A DNA stretch of 64,000 bases from Aromatoleum tolulyticum (GTDB taxonomy: Bacteria; Pseudomonadota; Gammaproteobacteria; Burkholderiales; Rhodocyclaceae), in the NCBI RefSeq assembly GCF_900156155.1, contig NZ_FTMD01000003.1:336851-400850 (forward strand), given 5' to 3'. The position numbers and the translations under genes were made by a program. How positions within the stretch are numbered: the first letter of the stretch is position 1; each line of letters begins with the position of its first letter. Below are positions 27,585 to 36,564 of this stretch, piece after piece. The notes under the pieces were generated by a model, which saw only the letters and a program-made list of their open reading frames with translations, was not told the DNA's origin and did not search any database.

Positions 27585-28439
27585 TCAGGGGCTGACGCGA
27601 ACCGTCAGCCCCGTTTTTCTTATGCGCTCGGCGATCGCCTCCAGCTCGGCCTCGGTGAGCGGCGACAGGCGCGGCGCCTCGGGCTGCATCGAGGGACGCG
27701 CGATACCGTAGAGCAGCACCCCGGCAAGGCGTTCGATGCCGGCTTTTTCCAGCACTGCCACATACGCAGCGATGTCCGCGTCGGACGGCGCCTGCCCGTC
27801 CCAGCGGAACATGCAGGTCTGCACCCAGGTCGTGCAGCGCTCGGCGCTCGCCTGCAGGCGGCGCGCGACGGCGTCAGGATCGGGCCCCACGCCGTTGATG
27901 CGGCGCATGCCTGCCCGCGTGCCTGCATCGAGCTTGAACCACACTTCCCCGCCCGCTTCACCGAGGCGACGCACGCCTTCGCGCACGCCCGCCTGCCCCA
28001 TCAGGCTGCCGTTGGTGATGAGGCGCAGTGGCACTTCGGCGCCGAATCCGAAGCGCGTACGCAGGCGAACCGCGATGCCGACCGCATCGGCGAATTCGGC
28101 GGCGCTGGTCGGCTCGCCGTTGCCCGAAAAGGCGATGTCACGGACCTGGCGCAGCCCCTCGGGCACGTGCCGCTCGAGGTAGTCGCCATTGACGAGCGCA
28201 TCGAGGAAGCCGGCGAGTTCGGCCTCGAGTTGGGCGAGGTCGATGCGGGGGGCACTGCCGCGCACGAGACCCGGCACCTGGCAGTAGGCGCAATGCCAGT
28301 TGCAGGCGTTGTTGGGATTCAGGTTGATGCCGACCGACACCCCGCCGGCACGGCGCGACAGCACCGGATAGACATAGGTGAGGCCCGCGAGGTCGCGGTC
28401 GTGGTTGCGGATCGTGAGTTGCCGGTCGCTGGAAGCCAT
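27585..28439 (-). CDS. Radical SAM protein of unknown substrate
   Basis: 284 residues. The [4Fe-4S] cluster motif is CNWHCAYC (about residues 47-54), preceded by GVSVGINLNPNNA and followed by a SAM-contact FSGNGEPTSAAEF and LRLITNGSL. The fold looks like a complete (beta/alpha) radical SAM core. It is divergent from queD (28546), but the motif context is unlike QueE, so a queuosine role is not supported. It ends within the terminator of the convergent HTH gene. Function not recognised. Confidence 0.8.
   Translation of the reverse strand: MASSDRQLTIRNHDRDLAGLTYVYPVLSRRAGGVSVGINLNPNNACNWHCAYCQVPGLVRGSAPRIDLAQLEAELAGFLDALVNGDYLERHVPEGLRQVRDIAFSGNGEPTSAAEFADAVGIAVRLRTRFGFGAEVPLRLITNGSLMGQAGVREGVRRLGEAGGEVWFKLDAGTRAGMRRINGVGPDPDAVARRLQASAERCTTWVQTCMFRWDGQAPSDADIAAYVAVLEKAGIERLAGVLLYGIARPSMQPEAPRLSPLTEAELEAIAERIRKTGLTVRVSP
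27588..27619 (+). terminator. Terminator of the HTH gene
   Basis: GGGGCTGAC (27588-27596) pairs with GTCAGCCCC (27604-27612), then G and five T. Strong on the plus strand. It overlaps the last codons of the convergent radical SAM gene. Confidence 0.85.
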
Positions 28440-28545
28440 CGATGAAGGTGCCGCGAATCGCGGTCGGAAGTGGCGGAGGGGGAGGCCCGAAAGGGTCGAT
28501 CTGGACGGGTGCTATAATCCGCGCCCTGCACTCCCGAGGTCAATC

Positions 28546-29001
28546 ATGCGCATCACCCGCCGCCTGGAATTCGACGCAGGACACCGGATTCCGGACCACG
28601 CCAGCCAGTGTCGCCACCTGCACGGCCACCGCTACGCGATCGAGATTACCCTGTCGGGGGGAATCATCGAGGCCGCCGGCCAGCCGGTCAATGGCATGGT
28701 GATGGACTTCGGCGAGGTGAAGTCGATCGCCAAGGCGCATGTCGTGGACATCTGGGACCACGCCTTCCTGGTGTTCCGCGGCGATGCGCAAGTCATGCAG
28801 TTCCTCGCCTCCATGCCGGGCCACAAGACGGTCGTGCTCGACTGCGTGCCGACCGCCGAAAACCTCGCGCACGAGGCATTCCGCATCCTCGATCCGCGCT
28901 ACCACGACAGCTACGGCAACCACCTGCGCCTCGAGCGCGTGCGCCTGTACGAGACACCGAACTGCTGGGCCGACGCCGTGCGCGGCGACGCAGGCCTCTG
29001 A
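28546..29001 (+). CDS. queD: 6-carboxytetrahydropterin synthase (QueD)
   Basis: 151 residues. It converts dihydroneopterin triphosphate to 6-carboxytetrahydropterin in queuosine (preQ0) synthesis. Zinc ligands are the histidines in FDAGHRI and HLHGHRY, and the catalytic Cys is just before them in ASQCRHLHGH. The later MVMDFGEVK and PTAENLAHEAF blocks complete the family. A TATAAT -10 at 28513-28518 lies about 28 bp before the ATG, with no good -35. The frame is open upstream but the family begins MRITRRLEFDAGH. Confidence 0.93.
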   Translation: MRITRRLEFDAGHRIPDHASQCRHLHGHRYAIEITLSGGIIEAAGQPVNGMVMDFGEVKSIAKAHVVDIWDHAFLVFRGDAQVMQFLASMPGHKTVVLDCVPTAENLAHEAFRILDPRYHDSYGNHLRLERVRLYETPNCWADAVRGDAGL

Positions 29002-29014
29002 AACACCGACGCGA

Positions 29015-30337
29015 TCAGTCTGCCGCTGCGGCCTCGGCGACCGCCTGCGCCAGTGCGGCCTCGCTGTGCACCACGCGCACTTCCCGCTGCGGGAAGGGGA
29101 TCTCGATGCCCTCGGCACGGAAGCGCTTCCACACTTCCAGGTTGATGTGCGAGATCACGCCGAGCGTGCCTTCCTGCGGATCGGCGATCCATACCGCGAG
29201 GCGCATGTCGACGCCACTCTCGCCGAAGGCGACGACGAAGGCCTTGGGCTCCGGCTCCGCGATCACGCGTTCATGCGTCTTCGCCGCCTCGACGAGGATC
29301 TGCATTGCGCGCTCCAGATCCGTGGCATAGCTCACCTGGATGTTGATCGGCACGACGATGCGCGTGTCGCTGTAGGTTTCGTTCTGCACGACCGAGCCGA
29401 TCAGGGTCTCGTTCGGCACCAGCGATTCGATGCCGCTCGCCGCGCGCAGGACCGTGTAGCGGGTGTTGATCTGGGTGACGACGCCGCGCTCGGCGCCGAC
29501 CGAGATCAGGTTGCCGATGCGCAGGGAATGGTCGAGCAGGATGATGAAGCCCGAGACATAGTTCGCCGCGATCTTCTGCAGGCCGAAGCCCAGACCCACA
29601 CCCAGCGCCCCGCCGAACACCGATAGCGTGGTGAGGTCGATGCCGACCATGGGCAGCGCGATCAGCACTGCGACGACGATCAGGAGCGCCTTCGCGACGC
29701 GCATCAGCACGAGGCGCATGCTGTCGTCGAGGCCGGCGGCACCGCTCAGCCGGCGCTCCAGCGCCCCCGCCGCCCACAGCGCGATGAGCAGCGTGAACAT
29801 CACCATGCCGACGCCCTGCAGCAGCGTCCATAGCGAGAGCTTTTGGCTGCCGACCTTGAACGACACCCCGTCGAGCGCATCGATCACCTCGGGGAGCCAA
29901 CCGAGGATATGCAGCGCAACCACGGCCCACGCGAGCGATGCGAAGACGCGCTCGAAGTTGCCCAGCCAGCTCGAGTGGCCTATGCCCTGCCGCACCGTGA
30001 AAACGACGAAGCGGATCGCGGCGAACGAGGTCAGCAGGGGCACAGCCAGATTGAGCAGGTGCACGCTCTGGTACTTGCCCAGCACCGCACGCGCGGCGAA
30101 TACGAAGACGAGCGCCGACAACGGGAACAGCACGCGGCGCAGGCCGCTGCGGCCGAAGCGCTGGGCGGCGGTTTCGGCGTCGCCCCGGCGGGCGACACGC
30201 TCGAGCATTGCACGTTCGATCAGCCACGCGAGCACGAGACAGCCGACCAGGGCGCCGAGTTGCCACAGGACCGAGGGACTCTGCAGGTCGCTCCAGGTAT
30301 CCATGAGCATGGCGGCGAAACGAATCTCTTCTTTCAC
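29015..30337 (-). CDS. MscS-family mechanosensitive ion channel
   Basis: 440 residues with about five to six membrane segments in the first 265 residues. The pore helix and following beta domain are clear: LTTLSVFGGALGVGLGFGLQKIAANYVSGFIILLDHSLRIGN, then VLRAASGIESLVPNETLIGSVVQN. The glycine/alanine-packed pore is typical of MscS. It opens under membrane tension to release solutes on hypo-osmotic shock. The GTG start overlaps the TGA of the PLD gene; internal ATGs at residues 10 and 12 are alternatives. Confidence 0.92.
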   Translation of the reverse strand: MKEEIRFAAMLMDTWSDLQSPSVLWQLGALVGCLVLAWLIERAMLERVARRGDAETAAQRFGRSGLRRVLFPLSALVFVFAARAVLGKYQSVHLLNLAVPLLTSFAAIRFVVFTVRQGIGHSSWLGNFERVFASLAWAVVALHILGWLPEVIDALDGVSFKVGSQKLSLWTLLQGVGMVMFTLLIALWAAGALERRLSGAAGLDDSMRLVLMRVAKALLIVVAVLIALPMVGIDLTTLSVFGGALGVGLGFGLQKIAANYVSGFIILLDHSLRIGNLISVGAERGVVTQINTRYTVLRAASGIESLVPNETLIGSVVQNETYSDTRIVVPINIQVSYATDLERAMQILVEAAKTHERVIAEPEPKAFVVAFGESGVDMRLAVWIADPQEGTLGVISHINLEVWKRFRAEGIEIPFPQREVRVVHSEAALAQAVAEAAAAD

Positions 30338-30924
30338 GTTCCGGGTTTCCAGGGCAGACGGGTGATACGGGTTGCGTCGGCGCGGTGGCGGCGCCAGTTG
30401 TCCAGGTAGATCTGCGTCAGCGTGCAGTTGTCGCGCAGCACGAGCAGGTTCTCGGCGTTGCGCTTGACGGCCGATTGCGTGAAGTTGAAGGAGCCCGTGA
30501 CCAGTGTGCAGACGGGGCCTTCGGCGTCGGCGATCATGACCTTGTTGTGGGCCGCGGCAAAGCGCGTCTCGAGCGATACCGGGATGCCGGCCGCGAGCAG
30601 CTCGGGCAGCACGTTGCCCTTGCCGCGCTTGTTCATCTTCGCGTCGGCGAGCACTTCGACGCGCACGCCGCGCTGGTGTGCGTCGATGAGCGCGCGCGCG
30701 ATCGGCTTGCTCGTGAAGGCATAGGCCTGCACGTGCAGCGTCTTGCGCGCGTCGTCGATGACGTCGATCAGCAGCGCCTCGGGGCGGTCGGCAGGGGAAA
30801 ATGCGACCTCGACCGAACCCCGCGCGGGCAGGCGCTGGCTTGCGGCGGCGCCTGACGGCGCCATGGCGATGAACGCTAGTGCGACGCCTGCGAGCAGTCG
30901 CACCGATACATCACGCCCCGGCAT
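30334..30924 (-). CDS. Exported phospholipase D-like nuclease with one HKD motif
   Basis: 196 residues from the ATG at 30924. A signal peptide (1 to about 24, ending GAAAS) precedes a PLD-like domain with a single HxKx4D: AAHNKVMIADAEG, followed by TLVTGSFNFTQSAVKRNAENLLVL. The early part has VIDDARKTLHVQAYAFTSKPIARAL. One-HKD proteins of this size act as dimeric nucleases (Nuc type). It is probably periplasmic and degrades DNA or cleaves phosphodiesters. It overlaps the methyltransferase gene by 14 bp and mscS by 4 bp. Confidence 0.85.
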   Translation of the reverse strand: MPGRDVSVRLLAGVALAFIAMAPSGAAASQRLPARGSVEVAFSPADRPEALLIDVIDDARKTLHVQAYAFTSKPIARALIDAHQRGVRVEVLADAKMNKRGKGNVLPELLAAGIPVSLETRFAAAHNKVMIADAEGPVCTLVTGSFNFTQSAVKRNAENLLVLRDNCTLTQIYLDNWRRHRADATRITRLPWKPGT

Positions 30925-32194
30925 CCACGCGCTCCAGCACGGCCGCGAAGAAGCCGTCGGTGTCATGCACGCGCGGCGTCAGGCGCAGGCGCTCGCCGGT
31001 GTCGAGCGCGATGCCCTGCTTGCCGAGCACCTCGGCGGCGCTCACCTGGCGGAACTCGGGATGCGCGGCGAGGAAGGCGTCGACGATGCCGTCGTTCTCC
31101 TCGGCGAGCAGGCTGCAGGTCGCATACACCAGCCGGCCACCCGGTCTGACGAGGCGCGCAGCGGAGTCGAGGATCGCGCCCTGCTTGGCGACCATCTCGG
31201 CAACCGACTCGGGCGTCTGGCGCCACTTCAGGTCGGGGTTGCGGCGCAAGGTGCCCAGCCCGCTGCACGGTGCATCAACCAGCACGCGGTCGGCCTTGCC
31301 GGCGAGGCGTTTCACCTTGGCATCGCGCTCGTGCGCGATCAGCACCGGATGCACGTTCGACAGACCGGCGCGGGCGAAGCGCGGCTTGAGCTTGGCGAGG
31401 CGCTTCTCCGACACGTCGAACGCATACAGTCGCCCCGTCGAGCGCATCAGCGCACCGAGTTGCAGCGTCTTGCCGCCGGCGCCGGCGCAGAAATCGACGA
31501 CCAGCTCACCGCGCTTGGGCTGCACGAGGAAGCCGAGCAGCTGGCTGCCCTCGTCCTGCACCTCGAAGGAACCGTCGAGGAACAGCGGATGTTTCTGCAG
31601 CGCGGGCTTGCCGGCGAGGCGGATGCCCTGCGGCGAGTACGGGCAGGGGGCGGCGTCGATGCCGTTGACCTTGAGGGCGGCGAGCACGGCCTCGCGGTCG
31701 CTCTTCAGCACGTTCACGCGCAGGTCGAGCGGCGCGGGACGGTTGAGACTGTGCGCGAGTTCGAGCAGCGTGGCCTCGTCGTGCGTCGTCAACAGGCGCT
31801 CGGCGAGCCAGTCGGGCATGTCGGCGCGTTCGCCGAGCGAGCCTTCTTCGAGGTCCTTCGCCTTGATCCCGGAGATCCAGTCGCGCTCGGTCGCCGACGC
31901 GAGACCTTCGAAGTTGCGCATCGGCCAGCCCTCGCCGCGCGCGAGCCACGCCAGCAGCAGCGCGCGCGGACGCGCATCGTCGCCGACCAGGCGGCGCAGC
32001 CAGCGCAGGCGCCGCACGATGCCGTACACGGCCTCGGCGATGAAGCCGCGGTCGCGGTGGCCGATCTCGCGGTTCTCGCGGAAGTGCCGCGACAGCACGA
32101 CGTCGGCCGGATGTTCGAAGGTGAGCACCACGCCGAGGACCTGGGCGGCGTGGATCAGCAGGCCGCGCGAGGCGGCCTCTTCATGTCTTGCCAT
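30911..32194 (-). CDS. RsmB/NOP-family rRNA cytosine methyltransferase
   Basis: 427 residues. The N-terminal helical domain (about 1-140) resembles the NusB-like RNA-binding part of RsmB. The SAM-binding core has VVDFCAGAGGKTLQL, AFDVSEKRLAKLK and the two catalytic cysteines in LVDAPCSGLGTLRRNPDLKW and LVYATCSLLAEEN. It makes 5-methylcytosine in rRNA. It differs from a full RsmB in the N-terminal region, so I do not assign a target base. The product is cytosolic. It follows the DUF3108 gene by 9 bp. Confidence 0.88.
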   Translation of the reverse strand: MARHEEAASRGLLIHAAQVLGVVLTFEHPADVVLSRHFRENREIGHRDRGFIAEAVYGIVRRLRWLRRLVGDDARPRALLLAWLARGEGWPMRNFEGLASATERDWISGIKAKDLEEGSLGERADMPDWLAERLLTTHDEATLLELAHSLNRPAPLDLRVNVLKSDREAVLAALKVNGIDAAPCPYSPQGIRLAGKPALQKHPLFLDGSFEVQDEGSQLLGFLVQPKRGELVVDFCAGAGGKTLQLGALMRSTGRLYAFDVSEKRLAKLKPRFARAGLSNVHPVLIAHERDAKVKRLAGKADRVLVDAPCSGLGTLRRNPDLKWRQTPESVAEMVAKQGAILDSAARLVRPGGRLVYATCSLLAEENDGIVDAFLAAHPEFRQVSAAEVLGKQGIALDTGERLRLTPRVHDTDGFFAAVLERVDAGA

Positions 32195-32203
32195 AGTTGT
32201 TCT

Positions 32204-33397
32204 TCAATTTCCGATGGTTGGATGGGCGAAGGCATTGTCCTCCGCCCGCAATTCGATCATGCCTTCTTCCGCCCGCTCGCCGCCGCTCCCCGCCACGGCG
32301 GGTTCGTCGCCGGCCGACCCCGGGGGCGACAGGCGCAGCTCGACGGCCTGCTGGTCGAGCACCTCGCCCTTGTCGTCGACGACGCGGATGCGCACCGGCA
32401 GCATGCCGTAGTTGCGTGCGAGCCAGATGTCTATCGTCAGGCTGCCGTTGCGTGCCTCGGCACGCACGCGCACGGTATCCAGCAGCCCGATCGGCAGCGG
32501 CAGCTTCTCGGGCCCGACGACCTCGACGGCCGACGGCGTGGCCTCGCGTCCGGTGATAACGTTCAGCTCGGTCGATCCGCTGACCGCGCCGACGATGCCG
32601 ATCTGGTGCCACAGGCTCAGCAGATCCTGGTCGCCCGGGCGCAGGTCCGCGACACGCTCCTTGGCACCGCGCTTCATCGTCACCTTGCGCGCATCCCAGT
32701 CGAACTCGGCGCTGGCGGGCGTCTTGCGCGATTGCTCGACGCTGAAGCGCTCGGGCTTCAGGCCTTCGCGTCCGACGCTGCCCGCACTGCTCTGGGCGTA
32801 ATGGAAGGAACGGAACATGCCGACGACGCCGGTCGTGCGCACGGCGACCGACATGCGATAGCGTTTGCCGTCGTGCGACCACTCATGCTGCGCCTCGCCG
32901 ACGGCGAAACCGCCTTCGCCCAGATGCACACGGAAGCGGATGCTGCCGCGCTCGGGCCAGCCGGTGACGTTGAAGCCCTTGAGGTCGGCGGCCGCGACCA
33001 ACTCCGCGGCTGCGTCGGCGACGGGCGCCGCATCGACGGCCGGCGGCACCTCGTCCGCTGCCTGCACCTCGGCAGCGGCGGGCGCCGCGATGGCGATCTC
33101 GCCTGCGTCTCCGGCCGAAGGGGCCGTCAGCGGAACTGCGGGCGGCGCTTCGACCGCGCGCGCGGGACTGGGCTTCGGCTTGGGCCGCGGTTTGGGCTGT
33201 TCCCGCACGACGGGCGGCGGGGGCGCCGCGACCGCCGCGAGGTCCACGGCCGGCTTGGGCTCGGCGACCACGAGCGTCGCGTGCAGGACCGGCGGCTCGA
33301 TGCCGACGTGCGCCGGCCAGCCCGGCAGACTCAGCACGAGCGCGTGCGCGATCACCGAAGCGCCCGTCGCGAGGATCAGGATTGTCGGCTGCCGCAC
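32204..33397 (-). CDS. DUF3108 protein with N-terminal anchor
   Basis: 397 residues from the GTG at 33397; a longer frame from a GTG at 33439 is possible. A membrane anchor (about 4-26) is followed by a long Pro/Ala/Lys linker with PKPRPKPKPSP (TonB-like in style), then the DUF3108 domain from about residue 155: FNVTGWPERGSIRFRVHLGEGGFAVGEAQHEW through YGMLPVRIRVVDDKGE. DUF3108 proteins are periplasmic and of unknown function. Either start overlaps the 3' end of purN (22 or 64 bp). The Pro/Lys linker probably spans the periplasm. Confidence 0.75.
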   Translation of the reverse strand: MRQPTILILATGASVIAHALVLSLPGWPAHVGIEPPVLHATLVVAEPKPAVDLAAVAAPPPPVVREQPKPRPKPKPSPARAVEAPPAVPLTAPSAGDAGEIAIAAPAAAEVQAADEVPPAVDAAPVADAAAELVAAADLKGFNVTGWPERGSIRFRVHLGEGGFAVGEAQHEWSHDGKRYRMSVAVRTTGVVGMFRSFHYAQSSAGSVGREGLKPERFSVEQSRKTPASAEFDWDARKVTMKRGAKERVADLRPGDQDLLSLWHQIGIVGAVSGSTELNVITGREATPSAVEVVGPEKLPLPIGLLDTVRVRAEARNGSLTIDIWLARNYGMLPVRIRVVDDKGEVLDQQAVELRLSPPGSAGDEPAVAGSGGERAEEGMIELRAEDNAFAHPTIGN

Positions 33398-34056
33398 GCT
33401 CCGGCCCCGGCGCTGCGATCCAGGGCGGGGATCGTCCACCCGGCCCCATCGACCGCTTCGTCACGCACGCGCACCTGTCCGTGCGCGGTGATCGTCAGCC
33501 GGTCCTCGACGAACCAGCGCACCGCCTGCGGGTAGATACGATGCTCCTGCTTGAGCACGCGCGCCGACAGGCTGCCCTCGTCGTCATCGGGCAACACCGG
33601 CACGACTGCCTGGATCACGACCGGTCCGCAATCGAGCTCCGGGGTCACGAAATGCACCGTCGCCCCATGCGCCCGCACGCCCGCCTCGATCGCCCGCTGG
33701 TGCGTATGCAGCCCGGGGAAGGATGGCAGCAGCGAAGGATGGATATTCATCAGGCGCCCCGCGTAGCGGCGCACGAAGGCGTCGGTGAGCACACGCATGA
33801 AGCCGGCGAGCACGACGAGGTCGGCGCCGTGCGTGTCGATGCTCTCGGCGAGCGCGGCGTCGAAGGCTTCGCGCGACGCGAAGGCCTTGTGGTCGACGAC
33901 GGCGGTCGCGATACCGTGCGCGGCGGCGAATTCGAGCCCCTTCGCGTCGGCGCGGTTGCTGATCACCGCGGCGATGCGCGCGCCCGGAATGCCCGCGTTC
34001 ACGATGGCTTCCATGTTACTGCCGCGGCCGGAAATGAGGATGACAATGGACTTCAT
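33376..34056 (-). CDS. purN: Phosphoribosylglycinamide formyltransferase
   Basis: 226 residues. It transfers a formyl group from 10-formyl-THF to GAR in purine synthesis. The start MKSIVILISGRGSNMEAIV contains the phosphate-binding GRGSN; the catalytic part is RLMNIHPSLLPSFPGLHTHQRAIEAG (N and H) and VTPELDCGPVVIQA (the Asp). The C-terminal end is longer than in E. coli. The ATG at 34056 is divergent from mutL, and the 231-bp gap between them holds both promoters. Confidence 0.95.
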   Translation of the reverse strand: MKSIVILISGRGSNMEAIVNAGIPGARIAAVISNRADAKGLEFAAAHGIATAVVDHKAFASREAFDAALAESIDTHGADLVVLAGFMRVLTDAFVRRYAGRLMNIHPSLLPSFPGLHTHQRAIEAGVRAHGATVHFVTPELDCGPVVIQAVVPVLPDDDEGSLSARVLKQEHRIYPQAVRWFVEDRLTITAHGQVRVRDEAVDGAGWTIPALDRSAGAGACGSRQS

Positions 34057-34251
34057 GAAGGTGTTCTTGGTATTCGGTTCGGACGCGAACGCGCGCGTCG
34101 GGGGAATCGGACAGGGACCGGCGCGAGATGTTCCGCAGACAATCCGGCACCGGCGCACGGAGGATGGATTTTCGCCAATGATACCGGAAGGGAGCCCCGG
34201 CCCCGAAACCCGGCCGGCACGCCAAGGCGACCGGGGCCGGGGCGGACTCCG

Positions 34252-34257
34252 TATAAT
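34252..34257 (+). promoter_or_regulatory. Candidate -10 box of mutL
   Basis: TATAAT at 34252-34257 lies 30 bp before the mutL ATG. No convincing -35 is visible in the GC-rich bases upstream. Confidence 0.35.
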
Positions 34258-34287
34258 TGCGCGTTGCGCCGCCTTTCCCCCGCCCCC

Positions 34288-36186
34288 ATGCCCTCGATCC
34301 ACCTGCTGTCCGACCTCCTGATCAACCAGATCGCCGCCGGCGAGGTCGTCGAACGGCCGGCCTCGGTGCTCAAGGAGGTGCTGGAGAACGCCGTCGACGC
34401 GGGCTCGCGCGCGATCGACGTGCAGCTCGAACAGGGCGGCGTACGGCGCATCCGCGTCGCCGACGACGGCTGCGGCATCGCGAAGGACGAGCTGGCGCTC
34501 GCGCTCGAACGCCACGCGACGAGCAAGATCGCGAACCTCGACGATCTCGAGCGCGTCGGCACGATGGGCTTCCGCGGCGAGGCGCTGGCGGCGATCGCGG
34601 CGGTCGCGCGCACGACGCTCACCAGCCGCGCCGAAGGCAGCGCGCACGCGTGGCGCATCGACGGCACGGAGCGCAGCGTGGCGCCGGCGGCACTCGGCGC
34701 GGGCACCGTCGTCGATGTCGCGGATCTGTATTACAACACCCCGGCGCGGCGCAAGTTCCTGAAGTCGGAATCGACCGAATACGCGCACTGCGACGAGATG
34801 TTCCGCCGCGTCGCGCTGGCGCGCCCCGACATCGGCCTGCAGCTCGCGCACAACGGCCGCGTCGTGCATCGCCTGCCCGCCGCGGACCACGCACGGCGCG
34901 TCGGCGCGCTGATGGGTGACGATTTCCTCGCGCAGGCGCGCGCCCTGGATGCCGATGCGGGGCCGCTGCGCCTGTCCGGTTTTGCATCACTGCCCGCGTA
35001 TTCGCGCGCGAGCCGCGACGCGCAGTATTTCTTCGTCAACGGCCGCTTCGTGCGCGACAAGCTGCTCACGCATGCGGTGCGCCAGGCCTACACGGACATC
35101 CTGCACGGCAACCGCCATCCGGCCTATGTGCTGTTCCTCGAACTCGACCCGGCGGGCGTGGACGTGAACGTCCATCCGGCCAAGATCGAGGTGCGCTTCC
35201 GCGAGGCGCGCGCGATCCACCAGTTCGTGTTCCATGCGCTGACGCGCACGCTCGCGGAGTCGGGCGCCGGTCTCGCGGCCCGCGACGAAGCGGCGGCGGT
35301 GACGACGACCGCTAGCGCCGCGTTCACGTCCGAAACGCGCACGCAGGACGAACGCCCACGCCCCTTTGGCGGCTACGGCAACGCGCCGCCGGTGCAGGGG
35401 CGGCTGGCGATGGAGTCCGCGAGCCGCAGCTATTTCGATTTCGTCGGCACCGCGCGCGAGCCCGCAGCGGCCGCCAATCTCGCTCCAGCCACGACGCCAA
35501 CGGCCAGCGCCGCACCACAGGCTTTCCGCCCCACCGCCTTCGCCCCCGCCGCGGGCCGTCCGACCGGCGCGATCGCAACGTCGCTGCCGCAGCACGCCGA
35601 CGACTCCGCCCCGCTCGGCTACGCGCTCGGCCAGCTCCACGGCATCTACATCCTCGCGCAGAACGCGAAGGGGCTCGTGCTCGTCGACATGCACGCGGCG
35701 CACGAGCGCATCCTGTACGAGAAGCTCAAGACCGTCCTCGACGGCACCCCGTCGGTGCAGCGCCTGCTGATCCCGGCGGTATTCTCGGTGAGCGCGAAGG
35801 ACATGGCCGCAGCCGAGGATTGTGCCGAAGTGCTCGCCGGCATGGGTTTCGAGATCGCGCCCGCCGGTCCGCAGGAACTTGCCGTGCGCGCGGTGCCGGT
35901 GCTGCTGGCGAACGCGCCCGTGGCGGAGCTGCTGCGGAAGCTGCTCGAAGAGTTGCGCGAATACCCCGCCTCGGAAGTCGTCACGGCACGCAGGAACGAA
36001 CTGCTCGCGACGATGGCCTGCCACGGCGCCGTGCGCGCACACCGCAGCCTGACCATTCCCGAGATGAATGCGCTGCTGCGCGACATGGAGGCGACCGAGC
36101 GCGCCGACCAGTGCAACCACGGCCGCCCGACCTGGACCCAGCTCACGATGGGCGACCTGGACCGCTTCTTCATGCGTGGCCAGTAG
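34288..36186 (+). CDS. mutL: DNA mismatch repair protein MutL
   Basis: 632 residues. The GHKL ATPase head has VLENAVDAGSRAIDV, VADDGCGIAKDEL, ATSKI and MGFRGEALAAIA. A long Ala/Pro-rich linker (about 330-440) leads to the C-terminal domain. This carries the nicking-endonuclease signature in a slightly altered form, DMHAAHERILYE (Gln replaced by Met), plus ATMACHGAVRAHRSL and CNHGRPTW. That fits the endonuclease-type MutL of bacteria without MutH. It coordinates MutS-bound mismatch repair in the cytosol. Confidence 0.95.
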   Translation: MPSIHLLSDLLINQIAAGEVVERPASVLKEVLENAVDAGSRAIDVQLEQGGVRRIRVADDGCGIAKDELALALERHATSKIANLDDLERVGTMGFRGEALAAIAAVARTTLTSRAEGSAHAWRIDGTERSVAPAALGAGTVVDVADLYYNTPARRKFLKSESTEYAHCDEMFRRVALARPDIGLQLAHNGRVVHRLPAADHARRVGALMGDDFLAQARALDADAGPLRLSGFASLPAYSRASRDAQYFFVNGRFVRDKLLTHAVRQAYTDILHGNRHPAYVLFLELDPAGVDVNVHPAKIEVRFREARAIHQFVFHALTRTLAESGAGLAARDEAAAVTTTASAAFTSETRTQDERPRPFGGYGNAPPVQGRLAMESASRSYFDFVGTAREPAAAANLAPATTPTASAAPQAFRPTAFAPAAGRPTGAIATSLPQHADDSAPLGYALGQLHGIYILAQNAKGLVLVDMHAAHERILYEKLKTVLDGTPSVQRLLIPAVFSVSAKDMAAAEDCAEVLAGMGFEIAPAGPQELAVRAVPVLLANAPVAELLRKLLEELREYPASEVVTARRNELLATMACHGAVRAHRSLTIPEMNALLRDMEATERADQCNHGRPTWTQLTMGDLDRFFMRGQ

Positions 36187-36564
36187 CGGCGTCGAGCTGT
36201 CCGGAATCCGCCCCCCAGCCGCCCCGACTATACGAACGACATTTCCCACCGTGCATCGCCGGTCGGCGTCAGCCCCTTCGCCGTACCTGCCCATACCAGC
36301 ATTTGCTTGCAATTTCGCAGGAGTTGGCGACAGAAAGTGATGGCATGCAGACGGCAGACGGCCTATAAATGTACAAGAGCGCCCAATTGGCGCTCGCGTG
36401 TCGCCCTGTCCGCCTCATTCCGCCCGCATGATGCGGGAAATTTGTCGTTCACGCTTTCATCCCATTTTGCGAAGCCCGGACGGAGCGCGCGTTTCCGGGG
36501 TTGATCCACGCGAGGACAGCAAGCACATCGACAGCATCGCGCGCGAGGCGGCTCCGAGGGAGAA
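36187..36564 (+). promoter_or_regulatory. 378-bp intergenic region with promoter and two hairpins
   Basis: A weak promoter, TGGCAT (36341-36346), 17-bp spacer, TATAAA (36364-36369), would start RNA near 36376. The first transcribed bases form GAGCGCC-CAATT-GGCGCTC (36377-36395), followed by a second palindrome, CCCGCAT-G-ATGCGGG (36423-36437). Neither has a U-run. A small tandem repeat, GCAGACG twice, lies in the spacer. The leader would be about 190 bases long before the next gene. No coding frame is convincing here. Confidence 0.4.

Noticed and set aside
30743..33535. Plus-strand frame of 930 codons over the rRNA methyltransferase and DUF3108 genes
   Set aside because: It runs antisense across two real genes and has no domain; an artefact of GC-rich codon use.
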